Shown one piece after another: positions 27,107 to 37,045 of a stretch of DNA of 64,000 nt (position 1 is the stretch's first letter; every line of letters starts with the position of its first letter). The position numbers were made by a program, and so were the translations under genes. Origin of the DNA: Planctomicrobium sp051466335 (GTDB taxonomy: Bacteria > Planctomycetota > Planctomycetia > Planctomycetales > Planctomycetaceae). The notes below the pieces were generated by a model that was not told the origin of the DNA, made no database searches, and saw only the letters and a program-made list of their open reading frames with translations. Location: the NCBI RefSeq assembly GCF_051466335.1, contig NZ_CP195793.1, forward strand, positions 868,001-932,000. Reading direction: 5' to 3'.

Positions 27107-29452
27107 ATGTTTGAATGTCTTCGAAAACGGTTACCAAAAGTCCTTGTCGCTGGTTCGATGATTTGGAGTTCAATCGTACTGGCAGACGACGACCTCATTG
27201 CAAATATGAGTGTTCCGAATGGCTATACCGTTGAGGTCGTAGCCGAGGCTCCTCTCGTCAATCATCCTTTGATGGGGTGCTTTGACGAGGAAGGGCGTTT
27301 GTATCTCGCAGCCAATGCCGGGATGAATCTGGAGCGGAGCGAACTGGAGGCCCAGTTGCCGAACTACATTCAGCGACTGGAAGATACCGATGGCGATGGA
27401 AGGTTCGATCGGTCCGTTATCTTTGCTGACAAATTGACGTTTCCTCAGGGCTGCTTGTGGCACCGGGGATCTCTCTATGTTGCTTCCAGCGGAGCCATCT
27501 GGAAGTTCACGGACTCCAATGGTGACGGGGTCGCGGATGAGAGAGTGAAGCTTGTTGGAAACTTTGGGTATACCGGAAATGCAGCGGATATCCATGGTCC
27601 GTTTTCAGGCCCGGACGACCGGTTGTACTGGTGCGATGGACGGCATGGACACGAAATTCAAGATGCCGCTGGGAATCTTGTCAGTCGTGGAAAAGCCTCG
27701 CGAATCTTCAGCTGCAAGTTCGATGGAACCGATCTGCAGACCTTCAGCCTTGGGGGCATGGATAATCCCGTCGAGGTGGTTTTTACTCCTCGTGGAGAGA
27801 TGCTGGGGACTGTCAATTTGTTGTATTCAACTCCGCGGGGAGATTGCCTGGTCAACTGGCAGTACGGTGGTGTTTATCCTCGGGAAGACTTCGTCGAGAA
27901 TCTCGAATCGGAATTCATTCGCACGGGGCCGCTGCTCAAGGAAGTTCACCATTTCGGACACGTCGCCGTATCCGGACTTTGCCTGATTGAAAACGCGGAA
28001 TTGAAAGAGAATGAAGCTGAGAAAGTTCTTGTCACCCAGTTCAATTCGAATCGTCTCTCACTGGTGACGCTCCGAACTGAAGGTTCAGGGTATGCCACTG
28101 AGAAGGTGGAAGATTTTCTGGTGTCGACGAGTTCAGACTTTCATCCGACAGATGTGCTTCAAGATGCGGATGGATCATTTTTGGTGATTGATACCGGAGG
28201 CTGGTTTCGGATCGGATGTCCAGAGTCTCAGGTGGCGAAATCTCATCTGAAGGGAGCGATCTATCGCGTTCGACGATCCGACGCCGCTGTCGTAGACGAT
28301 TCACGTGGTCTGAAGCTCGATTGGCAAAACGCGACTGCCGAAGACCTTCTCAATCGATTGGGAGTCGACCGTCCAGCAGTTCAGCAACGGGCCGTCCAGG
28401 CACTTGCCGATTTGCTGAATGCCAATTGGAATCTGGAAACTGCGAACGAGTTGACTGCTCAGATCGTCAAGAAGAATCTTGAAGACCGGTTGATGTGGAT
28501 TCAGGTGTTGTCACGTGTGTTTCACCCTGAGGCTGCTGCATTCCTCGTTGGTGGGCTTGAGGATCAATCCGAGGAAGTTCGCCTTCTGACGTTGCGGAAT
28601 CTTCTGTATTCGCAGCGAGTCGAGGGGGACATGGAAGAGGTCGCATACCAGTCGCTCTTGAATCTGGTCCAGAAAGGGACTGTTGCAGAGTCGAAGGGGG
28701 CGTTGGCGACTCTCGGGAGAATGTTCAGCGATCGCAGTGAATTAGCAGTCGACCTGTATCAGTTGGTGACACCACATTTCAATGATTTGAACTGGCGCCA
28801 CGCGTTTGTTTATTGCCTGATCGAATCTGGAGATCGCGAATCTGTCGGAGCTGGCTTGTTTCACCAAGATCCGGATGTACAGCTCGCTGCAGCTGATGCT
28901 CTTGAGCAGTTACGGCGCCCGCATGTCGATCTTTCAGAACAGCGATGGGTGGAGATTCCTGCAGCAGGCAGCGGGACACCTCTCAGTGAAGCGGATCAGG
29001 CACATCTCGTCGAGGTTCTTCAGAACCTTCCGGCAGGAGAGGTCGAGCGAGGACGCGAACTGTTTAATTCGGAACGTGGAGCGTGTGCGAAGTGCCATCG
29101 CGTGAAGAGTGAAGGGGGATTGATTGGACCGGATCTCTCCACCATCGGTAAGAGCAGGTCGAGACTCGACTTGCTCGAGGCACTCCTTTATCCCAGCGCA
29201 AGTTTTGCTCGAGGATTCGCCCCGTATGTGGTCCTGGCGACAGACGGGCGTACTGCTTCTGGAATTGTGCTTTCTGAATCAAGCAAAGGGATTCGACTAG
29301 GTGTCAGTGTCGAGCAATCCGTTGAGGTTGGAATCGACGAAGTCGAGGAGATGAAGGCGTCCGATGTCTCCATTATGCCAAACGAAGTCGTGAAGCAACT
29401 GACTGAGCAGGAACTGGCGGATCTCGTTGCATACGTTGAGTCATTGAAGTGA
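27107..29452 (+). CDS. PVC-type membrane-bound dehydrogenase with C-terminal haem-binding domain
   Basis: A 781-residue exported protein. After a Sec signal (to about residue 26, ending VLADDD), a beta-propeller dehydrogenase-like domain (about 35-390) carries EDTDGDGRFDRSVIFADKL and DSNGDGVADERVKL, Ca-binding-like DxDGDG loops typical of the family. A HEAT-like helical region follows (about 400-620). The C-terminus (about 645-781) is the haem-binding domain with CAKCH and GPDLSTIGKSRSR, of the Pirellula/Verrucomicrobium type. Sugar or alcohol oxidation in the periplasm with electrons passed to a c-haem is the usual proposal. It is probably co-transcribed with the dimethylformamidase-like gene. 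Confidence 0.93.
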   Translation: MFECLRKRLPKVLVAGSMIWSSIVLADDDLIANMSVPNGYTVEVVAEAPLVNHPLMGCFDEEGRLYLAANAGMNLERSELEAQLPNYIQRLEDTDGDGRFDRSVIFADKLTFPQGCLWHRGSLYVASSGAIWKFTDSNGDGVADERVKLVGNFGYTGNAADIHGPFSGPDDRLYWCDGRHGHEIQDAAGNLVSRGKASRIFSCKFDGTDLQTFSLGGMDNPVEVVFTPRGEMLGTVNLLYSTPRGDCLVNWQYGGVYPREDFVENLESEFIRTGPLLKEVHHFGHVAVSGLCLIENAELKENEAEKVLVTQFNSNRLSLVTLRTEGSGYATEKVEDFLVSTSSDFHPTDVLQDADGSFLVIDTGGWFRIGCPESQVAKSHLKGAIYRVRRSDAAVVDDSRGLKLDWQNATAEDLLNRLGVDRPAVQQRAVQALADLLNANWNLETANELTAQIVKKNLEDRLMWIQVLSRVFHPEAAAFLVGGLEDQSEEVRLLTLRNLLYSQRVEGDMEEVAYQSLLNLVQKGTVAESKGALATLGRMFSDRSELAVDLYQLVTPHFNDLNWRHAFVYCLIESGDRESVGAGLFHQDPDVQLAAADALEQLRRPHVDLSEQRWVEIPAAGSGTPLSEADQAHLVEVLQNLPAGEVERGRELFNSERGACAKCHRVKSEGGLIGPDLSTIGKSRSRLDLLEALLYPSASFARGFAPYVVLATDGRTASGIVLSESSKGIRLGVSVEQSVEVGIDEVEEMKASDVSIMPNEVVKQLTEQELADLVAYVESLK

Positions 29453-29522
29453 CCTTCACTTGAGAGTGTCATCATTCGTGCAGTGGATCTAGATGGTCCG
29501 ATGCCAGCAATGATCAATAAAA

Positions 29523-29556
29523 GAGAGCCCGTGACGCGCATTTGTCACGGGCTCTC
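29523..29556. terminator. bidirectional hairpin between convergent genes
   Basis: A 13-bp perfect stem (29523-29535 with 29544-29556) with an 8-base loop. Four As precede it (29519-29522), giving a short T-run on the minus strand, so it best serves the TlpA-like gene and probably also stops the haem-protein transcript. Confidence 0.8.
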
Positions 29557-29585
29557 GCTGCTTGATTTAGGCTCGCCGGGGAAGA

Positions 29586-30773
29586 TCACTCTGGTTCCTT
29601 CTCGGCCTCCTTGTCGTCTTCAGGAAGTGTGATGTCGGGGAACTGCTCTTTGAGCAATCGTTTCAGTTCTTTACCGCGGGCATTGGTCGAGATGACTTTG
29701 AAATCGCGCCCCACGAGAATCATTCGGGGAATCGAGTTGACTCCGTAATAAGCGGCATTGGTAATTTCGCCGTTCGGGAGATTTCGATCGTCGTGCAGGA
29801 TGGTCCAAGGGAGTTTCCATTCTTCCTGAAACTTCTCGAGGTCGGCTTTATCAGCATCAATGCTGATTCCCACAATTTCAAAGCCACTGTCGTGGTATGC
29901 TTTGTAAATTTTCTTCATCTCTGGGAATTCACGAATGCAGGGGCCGCACCACGTTGCCCAGAAGTCGATCAGGACGACCTTCCCCTGATGTGCTTTCCAG
30001 TCGAAATCTTCTCCGGAGAATGTTTTTTCGATCTTTAATTCTAATTCATTCCCGGGGAGTTCAATTCTTCGGATCGTCCCTTCAATTCCACGTTTCAGTC
30101 GGCTCGCAATGGGACTCTCACTTCCTTCCACCATCGGCAGCAGCGATTTCAGTGTTGCTACTGCCTCATCGGTGTTCGGATTGCTGGAAGCGATGCTAGA
30201 AGCGATTTGAACGATGTTGGATTTCTCTTCAATCGATGCGGAATCGAGAAGTTCCTTGTTCTGCTCCAGAAGTTTATTCAGAGCACTGGGGGCTGACGCC
30301 GATTGCAATTCGCCTTCGAGAAACTTGATCTTGGCGAATTGGGTCAGGCTTGGATCGCCGAGACCATCGATTTTCTCGAAGAGGTCGGACTTGGCCGTTT
30401 CTGCTACTTGAGGTTCAACCTGCTTGATGAAATTGATGCAGACTGACTGAAACTGGATCAGGGCTTTGATTTCTGCAGGGTCTTTTGTTTCCTGAAGGAT
30501 TTCGTTGGACTCAGCAATTAATGCAAGGAATTTTTCTGAGGGCTTTTTACTCTGCCCGATGGTCTGCAATGATTTGCGAAACGACAGCTGAAGGTTCTTG
30601 ATTTTCTCAGCGACCGTAAGATTTTCTTCCTTCTTCTCCTCGTCTGCTTTCTTTTCCGTTGAAGGTGGATCATCTGCTTTCAGTGTGGAGATCATCGCTG
30701 GTGCCGAAATCACGCTGCCAGCAACAGCAATCAGAAGGAGCTTCCGGAGTAGAGCAATTCTCAGAGATTTCAT
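29586..30773 (-). CDS. TlpA-like thioredoxin-fold protein with long N-terminal helical region
   Basis: A protein of about 395 residues from the ATG at 30773 (a GTG at 30794 could add seven). A Sec signal is followed by a Lys/Glu-rich linker, a helical region of about 180 residues without known family, and a C-terminal TlpA/ResA-type thioredoxin domain with FWATWCGPCIREFPEM (redox Cys about 276 and 279) and the cis-Pro loop NSIPRMIL. Such proteins reduce or isomerise disulfides in exported proteins, often for cytochrome c maturation; several exported CxxCH proteins are nearby. The C-terminal tail is acidic (EDDKEAEKEPE). Confidence 0.92.
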   Translation of the reverse strand: MKSLRIALLRKLLLIAVAGSVISAPAMISTLKADDPPSTEKKADEEKKEENLTVAEKIKNLQLSFRKSLQTIGQSKKPSEKFLALIAESNEILQETKDPAEIKALIQFQSVCINFIKQVEPQVAETAKSDLFEKIDGLGDPSLTQFAKIKFLEGELQSASAPSALNKLLEQNKELLDSASIEEKSNIVQIASSIASSNPNTDEAVATLKSLLPMVEGSESPIASRLKRGIEGTIRRIELPGNELELKIEKTFSGEDFDWKAHQGKVVLIDFWATWCGPCIREFPEMKKIYKAYHDSGFEIVGISIDADKADLEKFQEEWKLPWTILHDDRNLPNGEITNAAYYGVNSIPRMILVGRDFKVISTNARGKELKRLLKEQFPDITLPEDDKEAEKEPE

Positions 30774-31129
30774 GAAACGTGCTTTCTTCAACACAGGGGT
30801 GACCCGATTCTGGATGTTGGATCACACTTGTGGTGACAATGTGGAGGTCGGAACTCGTCATTCAACACGATTTCAAAGTAAATCAGACAGTCAGAATTCC
30901 TAGTGGAAAATCGTTGCAAGAGCAGATAAAGCGATAGAAAAGTCAGCTTCTGAGATGGCAGGTTTTGGGGTCTAAATCCACCTCTTGTCGCGACCGAAAT
31001 GCTGCCGAATGGTCTCGATCCTGAATTGCTCCAGCGATCTTTCCAAGAGTCTGCAGTGATGGAGTGATCAAAATAGAAAGCCTCCGGAACATTCCGGAGG
31101 CTTTCTGAAATCTCGATTCTTCAGTTCGA
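30774..31129. other. gap between pfp and the TlpA-like gene
   Basis: No supported gene. It contains the pfp terminator on the right and the promoter region of the TlpA-like gene on the left. Confidence 0.5.
31075..31106 (-). terminator. terminator after PPi-phosphofructokinase gene
   Basis: A 13-14 bp stem (31075-31088 with 31093-31106) with a tight loop is followed on the minus strand by ATTTTG. It begins 24 bases after the stop codon. Confidence 0.85.
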
Positions 31130-32437
<1,308 letters not shown>

Positions 32438-32916
32438 GGGACCGTGTTCTCAAGATGCTTGATTCATGATGATGTAACGTCAGCAAGTGCGGAGTTTAAG
32501 CAAATTACACATCATTTGAAATAGGGTGCACAATTTCACTTGTCCCTACAATCGTCATTTGAAAGGCTCACCTCAATGGTTTTTAGAATGCATTGAACGA
32601 GAGTTTCAAATCGCGGTTGGATCAGAGTTTGCGGATGGGAATTGTCCTGGTAGTCGATTGAATCTGCGGCCGACTCATTCGGCTCTGATCGACAGTTGCG
32701 AATGCTCTGCAAAATTGGCGGTGCCTCGCTGCGGAGTGGGCAAAAATCGAGATATCACCAGGAGCGTCAGCGTTGGAATCTGGTGCCCTGGCGAATGGTG
32801 AACTGAGATCGCGTTGAGTGCGGGGAGTGCCGACGTCTGTTCTCTCGGGGGACATATCTAGCTAGGATAATGCAATTCCCTCCGCTCCAGATAGAATCTT
32901 TTCTAAGTTGCTCGAT
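32438..32916. other. gap between divergent pfp and xylonate dehydratase genes
   Basis: No coding frame with family features. A possible -10 element lies in CTAGCTAGGATAATGC (32858-32873), about 45-50 bases before the dehydratase start; no matching -35 is obvious. The stretch should hold promoters for both flanking genes. Confidence 0.4.
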
Positions 32917-34878
32917 ATGTCCGCTCCCCCAGCTGAATCTTTTTCGCTCTCTCCCGCTGAAATCTACTCGATTCAAACTCATGGCGATGGTCCTGAGGGG
33001 GCATTGCCTTTGTCCGCTGAAATGTTGGCCAATAGCCCCAGCGGAGACATTTTTGGAATGACCCAATCCGCAGGGATGGGGTGGGACCCGCAACAACTCC
33101 TCCGGGACCAAGTGCTGATTCTCAGCACCATGGGGGGGATTCGAGCAGAAGACGGAAAGCCAATTGCTCTGGGATACCATACCGGGCATTGGGAAGTTGG
33201 TTTGTTGATGCAGGCTGCTGCCAGGGAACTGACGAAACTGGAAAAGATTCCGTTCGCCGCCTATGTCTCCGACCCTTGCGATGGTCGGTCACAAGGGACC
33301 ACGGGGATGATGGACAGTCTTCCCTACCGCAATGATGCTGCGGTGGTGATGAAGCGGCTTATCCGTTCCTTGCCACTTCGAAAAGGGGTGATCGGCGTCG
33401 CGACGTGCGATAAGGGGTTGCCCGCGATGATGATTGCATTGGCCGGTATGCACCACCTTCCGTGTGTGATTGTCCCCGGTGGGGTCACATTGCCCCCGAC
33501 CTTTGGTGAGGACACTGGAAAGGTTCAGACAATCGGGGCTCGCTTTGCTGCGGGCGATATCGAACTGGAATACGCTGCCGAGATGGGCTGCCGGTCTTGT
33601 GGTTCTGCCGGTGGAGGTTGTCAGTTCCTTGGAACGGCAGCCACGTCACAAGTGGTCGCAGAAGCATTCGGGTTGTCGTTGCCGCATACCGCGTTGGCCC
33701 CTTCAGGACAGCCTGTCTGGTTGGAAGGAGCGGTCAGATCTGCTCGAGCGGTGACACGAATGATCGATGCAAAGCTGACCATTCATGATCTGTTAACTCC
33801 CGATGCGTTGCACAATGCGATGGTGATTCACGCAGCGTTCGGAGGATCAACGAACTTACTGTTACACGTTCCGGCTGTGGCATTCGAAGCAGGATTGGTT
33901 CGCCCCACGGTGGAAGAATGGAGTGCTATCAACCGACTGACACCGCGGATCGTGGACGTGTTACCGAATGGTCCTGTGGGACATCCAACTGTTCGCGTCT
34001 TCCTCGCGGGAGGAGTCCCTGAAGTCATGCTGCATATGCGGTCGCTGGGACTACTGAAGCTTGATGCACTCGCAGGCGATGGGCGTCGATTGGGAGACGT
34101 ACTCGCAGACTGGGAGACATCAGAACGCCGTCAGCGATTCAGAGAGTTGCTGAAAGAGAAAGATGGAATCGATCCGGATGACGTCATTCTGCCACCGGCA
34201 AAGGCAAAGGGGGCAGGGTTGACGAGCACTGTCACCTTCCCTGTTGGCAACATTGCTCCGGAAGGGGCTGTCATCAAGAGCACAGCGATCGATGCAAGCG
34301 TCGTTGATCCAGATGGTGTGTATCGCAAGCGAGGTCCAGCACGCGTATTCAACAGCGAGAAAGCTGCCATTGCTGCGATCAAAGGACGCGGTCCAAATCC
34401 GGTGAAAGCAGGAGACGTTCTGATCCTGATGTGTCGTGGTCCACTCGGAACCGGAATGGAGGAGATTTACCAGATCACCTCAGCACTTAAATTCCTGAAA
34501 TGGGGCAAACAGGTCGCTGTCATCACCGATGCGAGATTCTCGGGTGTTTCCACCGGTGCCTGTATCGGACATGTTGGACCGGAAGCATTGGCTGGGGGCC
34601 CGATTGGAAAGTTGGCGGACGGGGATTTGATCGAGGTCGAAATCGATTGTGTGAATCTGACCGGGAAGATCAATTTCATCGGTTCAGAAGACGAGGTGTT
34701 GACTCCAGAGCAGGGGGCTGCAGTTCTGTCGCTTCGCCAACCCAGCATCGAACTTCTGCCTGACCCAGAACTCCCGCGCGACACAAAGTTGTGGGCGCTG
34801 CTTCAACAACTTGGAGGGGGAACTTGGGGGGGCTGCGTTTACGACGCTGACGCGTTGGAGCGGGCTCTGAAGAGGTAA
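32917..34878 (+). CDS. YjhG/YagF-type D-xylonate dehydratase (IlvD/Edd family)
   Basis: A 653-residue dehydratase. It matches E. coli YjhG/YagF along its length: QTHGDGPEGALPLSAEMLAN, GDIFGMTQSAGMGW, YVSDPCDGRSQGTTGM, VATCDKGLPA, CRSCGSAGGGCQFLGTA, AAFGGSTNLLLHVPA and the late DARFSGVSTGACIGHVGPEA. The Cys in these motifs bind the iron-sulfur cluster. It converts D-xylonate to 2-keto-3-deoxy-xylonate. The ATG at 32917 is preferred over a TTG three codons earlier. No xylose dehydrogenase, lactonase or aldolase is adjacent, so it is either an orphan step or acts on another sugar acid. Confidence 0.9.
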   Translation: MSAPPAESFSLSPAEIYSIQTHGDGPEGALPLSAEMLANSPSGDIFGMTQSAGMGWDPQQLLRDQVLILSTMGGIRAEDGKPIALGYHTGHWEVGLLMQAAARELTKLEKIPFAAYVSDPCDGRSQGTTGMMDSLPYRNDAAVVMKRLIRSLPLRKGVIGVATCDKGLPAMMIALAGMHHLPCVIVPGGVTLPPTFGEDTGKVQTIGARFAAGDIELEYAAEMGCRSCGSAGGGCQFLGTAATSQVVAEAFGLSLPHTALAPSGQPVWLEGAVRSARAVTRMIDAKLTIHDLLTPDALHNAMVIHAAFGGSTNLLLHVPAVAFEAGLVRPTVEEWSAINRLTPRIVDVLPNGPVGHPTVRVFLAGGVPEVMLHMRSLGLLKLDALAGDGRRLGDVLADWETSERRQRFRELLKEKDGIDPDDVILPPAKAKGAGLTSTVTFPVGNIAPEGAVIKSTAIDASVVDPDGVYRKRGPARVFNSEKAAIAAIKGRGPNPVKAGDVLILMCRGPLGTGMEEIYQITSALKFLKWGKQVAVITDARFSGVSTGACIGHVGPEALAGGPIGKLADGDLIEVEIDCVNLTGKINFIGSEDEVLTPEQGAAVLSLRQPSIELLPDPELPRDTKLWALLQQLGGGTWGGCVYDADALERALKR

Positions 34879-35041
34879 TGTTGCATGTTGTTTTGCTGAT
34901 GCGTGTTGGCTGTGGTTCAAGCGAACTGTTCAAGAATTGCCCCGAAGATTAGGCTGCATCAGAAGCGTGATCGGAAGATCGCTCTTCTGCTGACGAGATG
35001 AAGCTTTTCAGGCTCGATGAGCCTGCGACTGAAGAAGATCA

Positions 35042-35917
35042 ATGGCAAAACGTTACGTAGTTCGATACGGCACAACCCGACTGGTTGCGGAGTTCGCAAC
35101 AAAGTCGGGCGAAGACTATGCGCGCGGCTCGCAGATCATCGTGCGTAGTCATCGAGGAACCGAATGGGGCGAAGTGCTCTGTGAGGCCACTGATCGGACC
35201 CGTGAGTACCTCGGAAAAGCGGAGTCTTCCGGGAAAATCCTGAGACTGGTCGAAGTTGAGGACGAGCGTACTCGTGATCGACTCGTTCTGCGCGAACAGG
35301 AGATCTTCCAGGGGTGTCAGAGGATTGCCGCCCAGCAGTCGATCGCCATGCAGGTGGTCGATATTGAACATCTGTTCGGTGGTGAAAAAATCATTGTTTA
35401 CTATCTCTCTGAAGTCCGGATAGATTTCAGGGAGTTGGTAAAACTCCTCGCGAAAGAATTCCAGGTCCGCATCGAAATGCGGCAGATTGGGATTCGGGAC
35501 GAAGCAAAATTACTGGCCGATTACGGTGATTGTGGCAAGCCTGTCTGCTGCGGAACGCATTTGACGGAAACACCTCCAGTTTCCATGAAAATGGCCAAAT
35601 TGCAGAAGGCGTCGCTGGATCCCAACAAGATTTCCGGGCGTTGTGGCCGGCTCAAATGCTGTTTGCGTTATGAGTACGACACATACGAAGAGTACCGACG
35701 GGAGTTACCGAAAGTGGGTAAAACCGTTGTGACCAAGCACGGTCAGGGAAAAGTTCTGGCTCAGGAGATTCTGGCTCAGAAAGTGCTTGTTAGTTTCGAA
35801 GATAATCGGCGGATGATGATTGATGCTGCGGACGTGCTGACTGTCGTCGGAGGAAAGAACTCTGGAGGCGCAGAACAGGCAGAAGTTGATCGACCAGCCA
35901 ACGAAATGTCGGAATGA
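35042..35917 (+). CDS. ricT: PSP1-domain protein, RicT/YaaT family
   Basis: A 291-residue protein with the PSP1 domain and the four-Cys pattern of RicT: DCGKPVCCGTHL (about 160-171) and GRCGRLKCCLRYE (about 200-212). In Bacillus, RicT forms the Y-complex with RicA and RicF, carries iron-sulfur clusters and helps RNase Y mature mRNAs. RicA and RicF are not seen here, so only the family role is sure. GAAGAAG lies shortly before the ATG, and a small hairpin (35009-35025) precedes it. The Minf_1886-family gene follows on the same strand. Confidence 0.9.
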   Translation: MAKRYVVRYGTTRLVAEFATKSGEDYARGSQIIVRSHRGTEWGEVLCEATDRTREYLGKAESSGKILRLVEVEDERTRDRLVLREQEIFQGCQRIAAQQSIAMQVVDIEHLFGGEKIIVYYLSEVRIDFRELVKLLAKEFQVRIEMRQIGIRDEAKLLADYGDCGKPVCCGTHLTETPPVSMKMAKLQKASLDPNKISGRCGRLKCCLRYEYDTYEEYRRELPKVGKTVVTKHGQGKVLAQEILAQKVLVSFEDNRRMMIDAADVLTVVGGKNSGGAEQAEVDRPANEMSE

Positions 35918-36025
35918 TGGAATAGAGGACTTTCCCCATTCGGGCTTTCCAGTCTATGATTTTTGTGTCGAGAAGTTTTTGTTCGGCTTCTCTCAAAATT
36001 GAAACCCGCGGGTTAATGATTCCCG

Positions 36026-36442
36026 ATGACAACCATGCGGAGCGAAGCGATGGGTGCGACAGGCCAGACGGCAGCACCGCGAAGTAAGTTTCACGCGGAC
36101 GCCTACCGATTTATCTTTGAAGCTCTGCATCATACGCAGCAGAAGCTCAAGCGGCCCACGGTGTCTGACTTGAACGATGAACGTGCGCACATTTCCGGTC
36201 CCGAATTGCTGTACGGCGTCCGCGATCTGGCACTGGAGCGTTACGGATTACTCAGTAAAAACGTCTTTGCCTATTGGGGAATCAAGGGGACGGGCGATTT
36301 CGGCAAGATCGTGTTCGAACTCATCGAACGTGGCGAAATGCGAAAGACTGATCGCGATCAGTTGAGCGATTTTGTCGACGTGTATGACTTCGATCATGCA
36401 TTGGATCGCGATTACAGAATCGACGTCTCCAAAATCCTATAG
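36026..36442 (+). CDS. Minf_1886 family protein
   Basis: A 138-residue cytoplasmic protein, or 130 if the ATG at 36050, which has GGAG ten bases upstream, is the start. It belongs to a small uncharacterised family conserved in Planctomycetes, Verrucomicrobia and relatives; recognisable segments are DAYRFIFEALHHTQQKL, HISGPELLYGVRDLALERYG and WGIKGTGDFGKIVFELIERGEM. The function is unknown. It lies 108 bases after ricT and is probably co-transcribed, which hints at a link to RNA metabolism, but this is inference. Confidence 0.88.
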   Translation: MTTMRSEAMGATGQTAAPRSKFHADAYRFIFEALHHTQQKLKRPTVSDLNDERAHISGPELLYGVRDLALERYGLLSKNVFAYWGIKGTGDFGKIVFELIERGEMRKTDRDQLSDFVDVYDFDHALDRDYRIDVSKIL

Positions 36443-36499
36443 CCTCGTTTCTTAACTTCGGTTTCTTCTACCTAGCTGACGAATAGGATGTAAGCTGGC

Positions 36500-37045
36500 A
36501 TGCACTCTGATCCGGCGAACATTCCGCAATCAGCAGTTTCCGAGCTGGATTTCAGTCGGGCGCGCAAACGCCCCTCTCCGCTTTGTACTGCAGTTGCCAT
36601 TGCGGCGGGCTGGATTCTTGCCCTGGCTGTTCTGACTTGGTTTACATCGAACCCCGTCACGCTGAATTTTCATCAGATCATTGATTCAAAGTACGTGGTC
36701 GTCGGAAAGGTGATTGAAGAGAAGCATGATGGCGTTTCTCGCCTGTTAGTCGAGCCGGTTGATGGGGCGCGTTGGACCATCGAAAGCCGTGAGCCAATTG
36801 TCGTCAGAAACCTGAAAGAAACCCGAGTTGTTGTGGGGGAGACCTACCTGTTCCCACTCAGTCAGGTTGAGGACCCCGGTATTCCGATGCACGGAAATTA
36901 CTACGTCACACCAAGTCTGCTTCCCAACGGTGAACCCTTGGTTTATCCCGCATCGGAAGAATCACTCAAACAGTTGGACGAGATTCTTGCCCAACCACGT
37001 TCGGAAGTTCCCTCTGAGCCCATTGCCCCAGCGCCTCGCGATTAA
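36500..37045 (+). CDS. hypothetical membrane-anchored protein
   Basis: A 181-residue protein of unknown function. A short cytoplasmic segment (1-27) is followed by one membrane helix (about 28-48, AVAIAAGWILALAVLTWF) and an external domain of about 130 residues, rich in beta-prone sequence (YVVVGKVIEEKHDGVSRLLVEPV) and a Pro-rich tail. AGGA stands about twelve bases before the ATG. It follows the Minf_1886 gene by 57 bases. Its last 80 bases overlap the end of the convergent oleC gene. Confidence 0.68.
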   Translation: MHSDPANIPQSAVSELDFSRARKRPSPLCTAVAIAAGWILALAVLTWFTSNPVTLNFHQIIDSKYVVVGKVIEEKHDGVSRLLVEPVDGARWTIESREPIVVRNLKETRVVVGETYLFPLSQVEDPGIPMHGNYYVTPSLLPNGEPLVYPASEESLKQLDEILAQPRSEVPSEPIAPAPRD

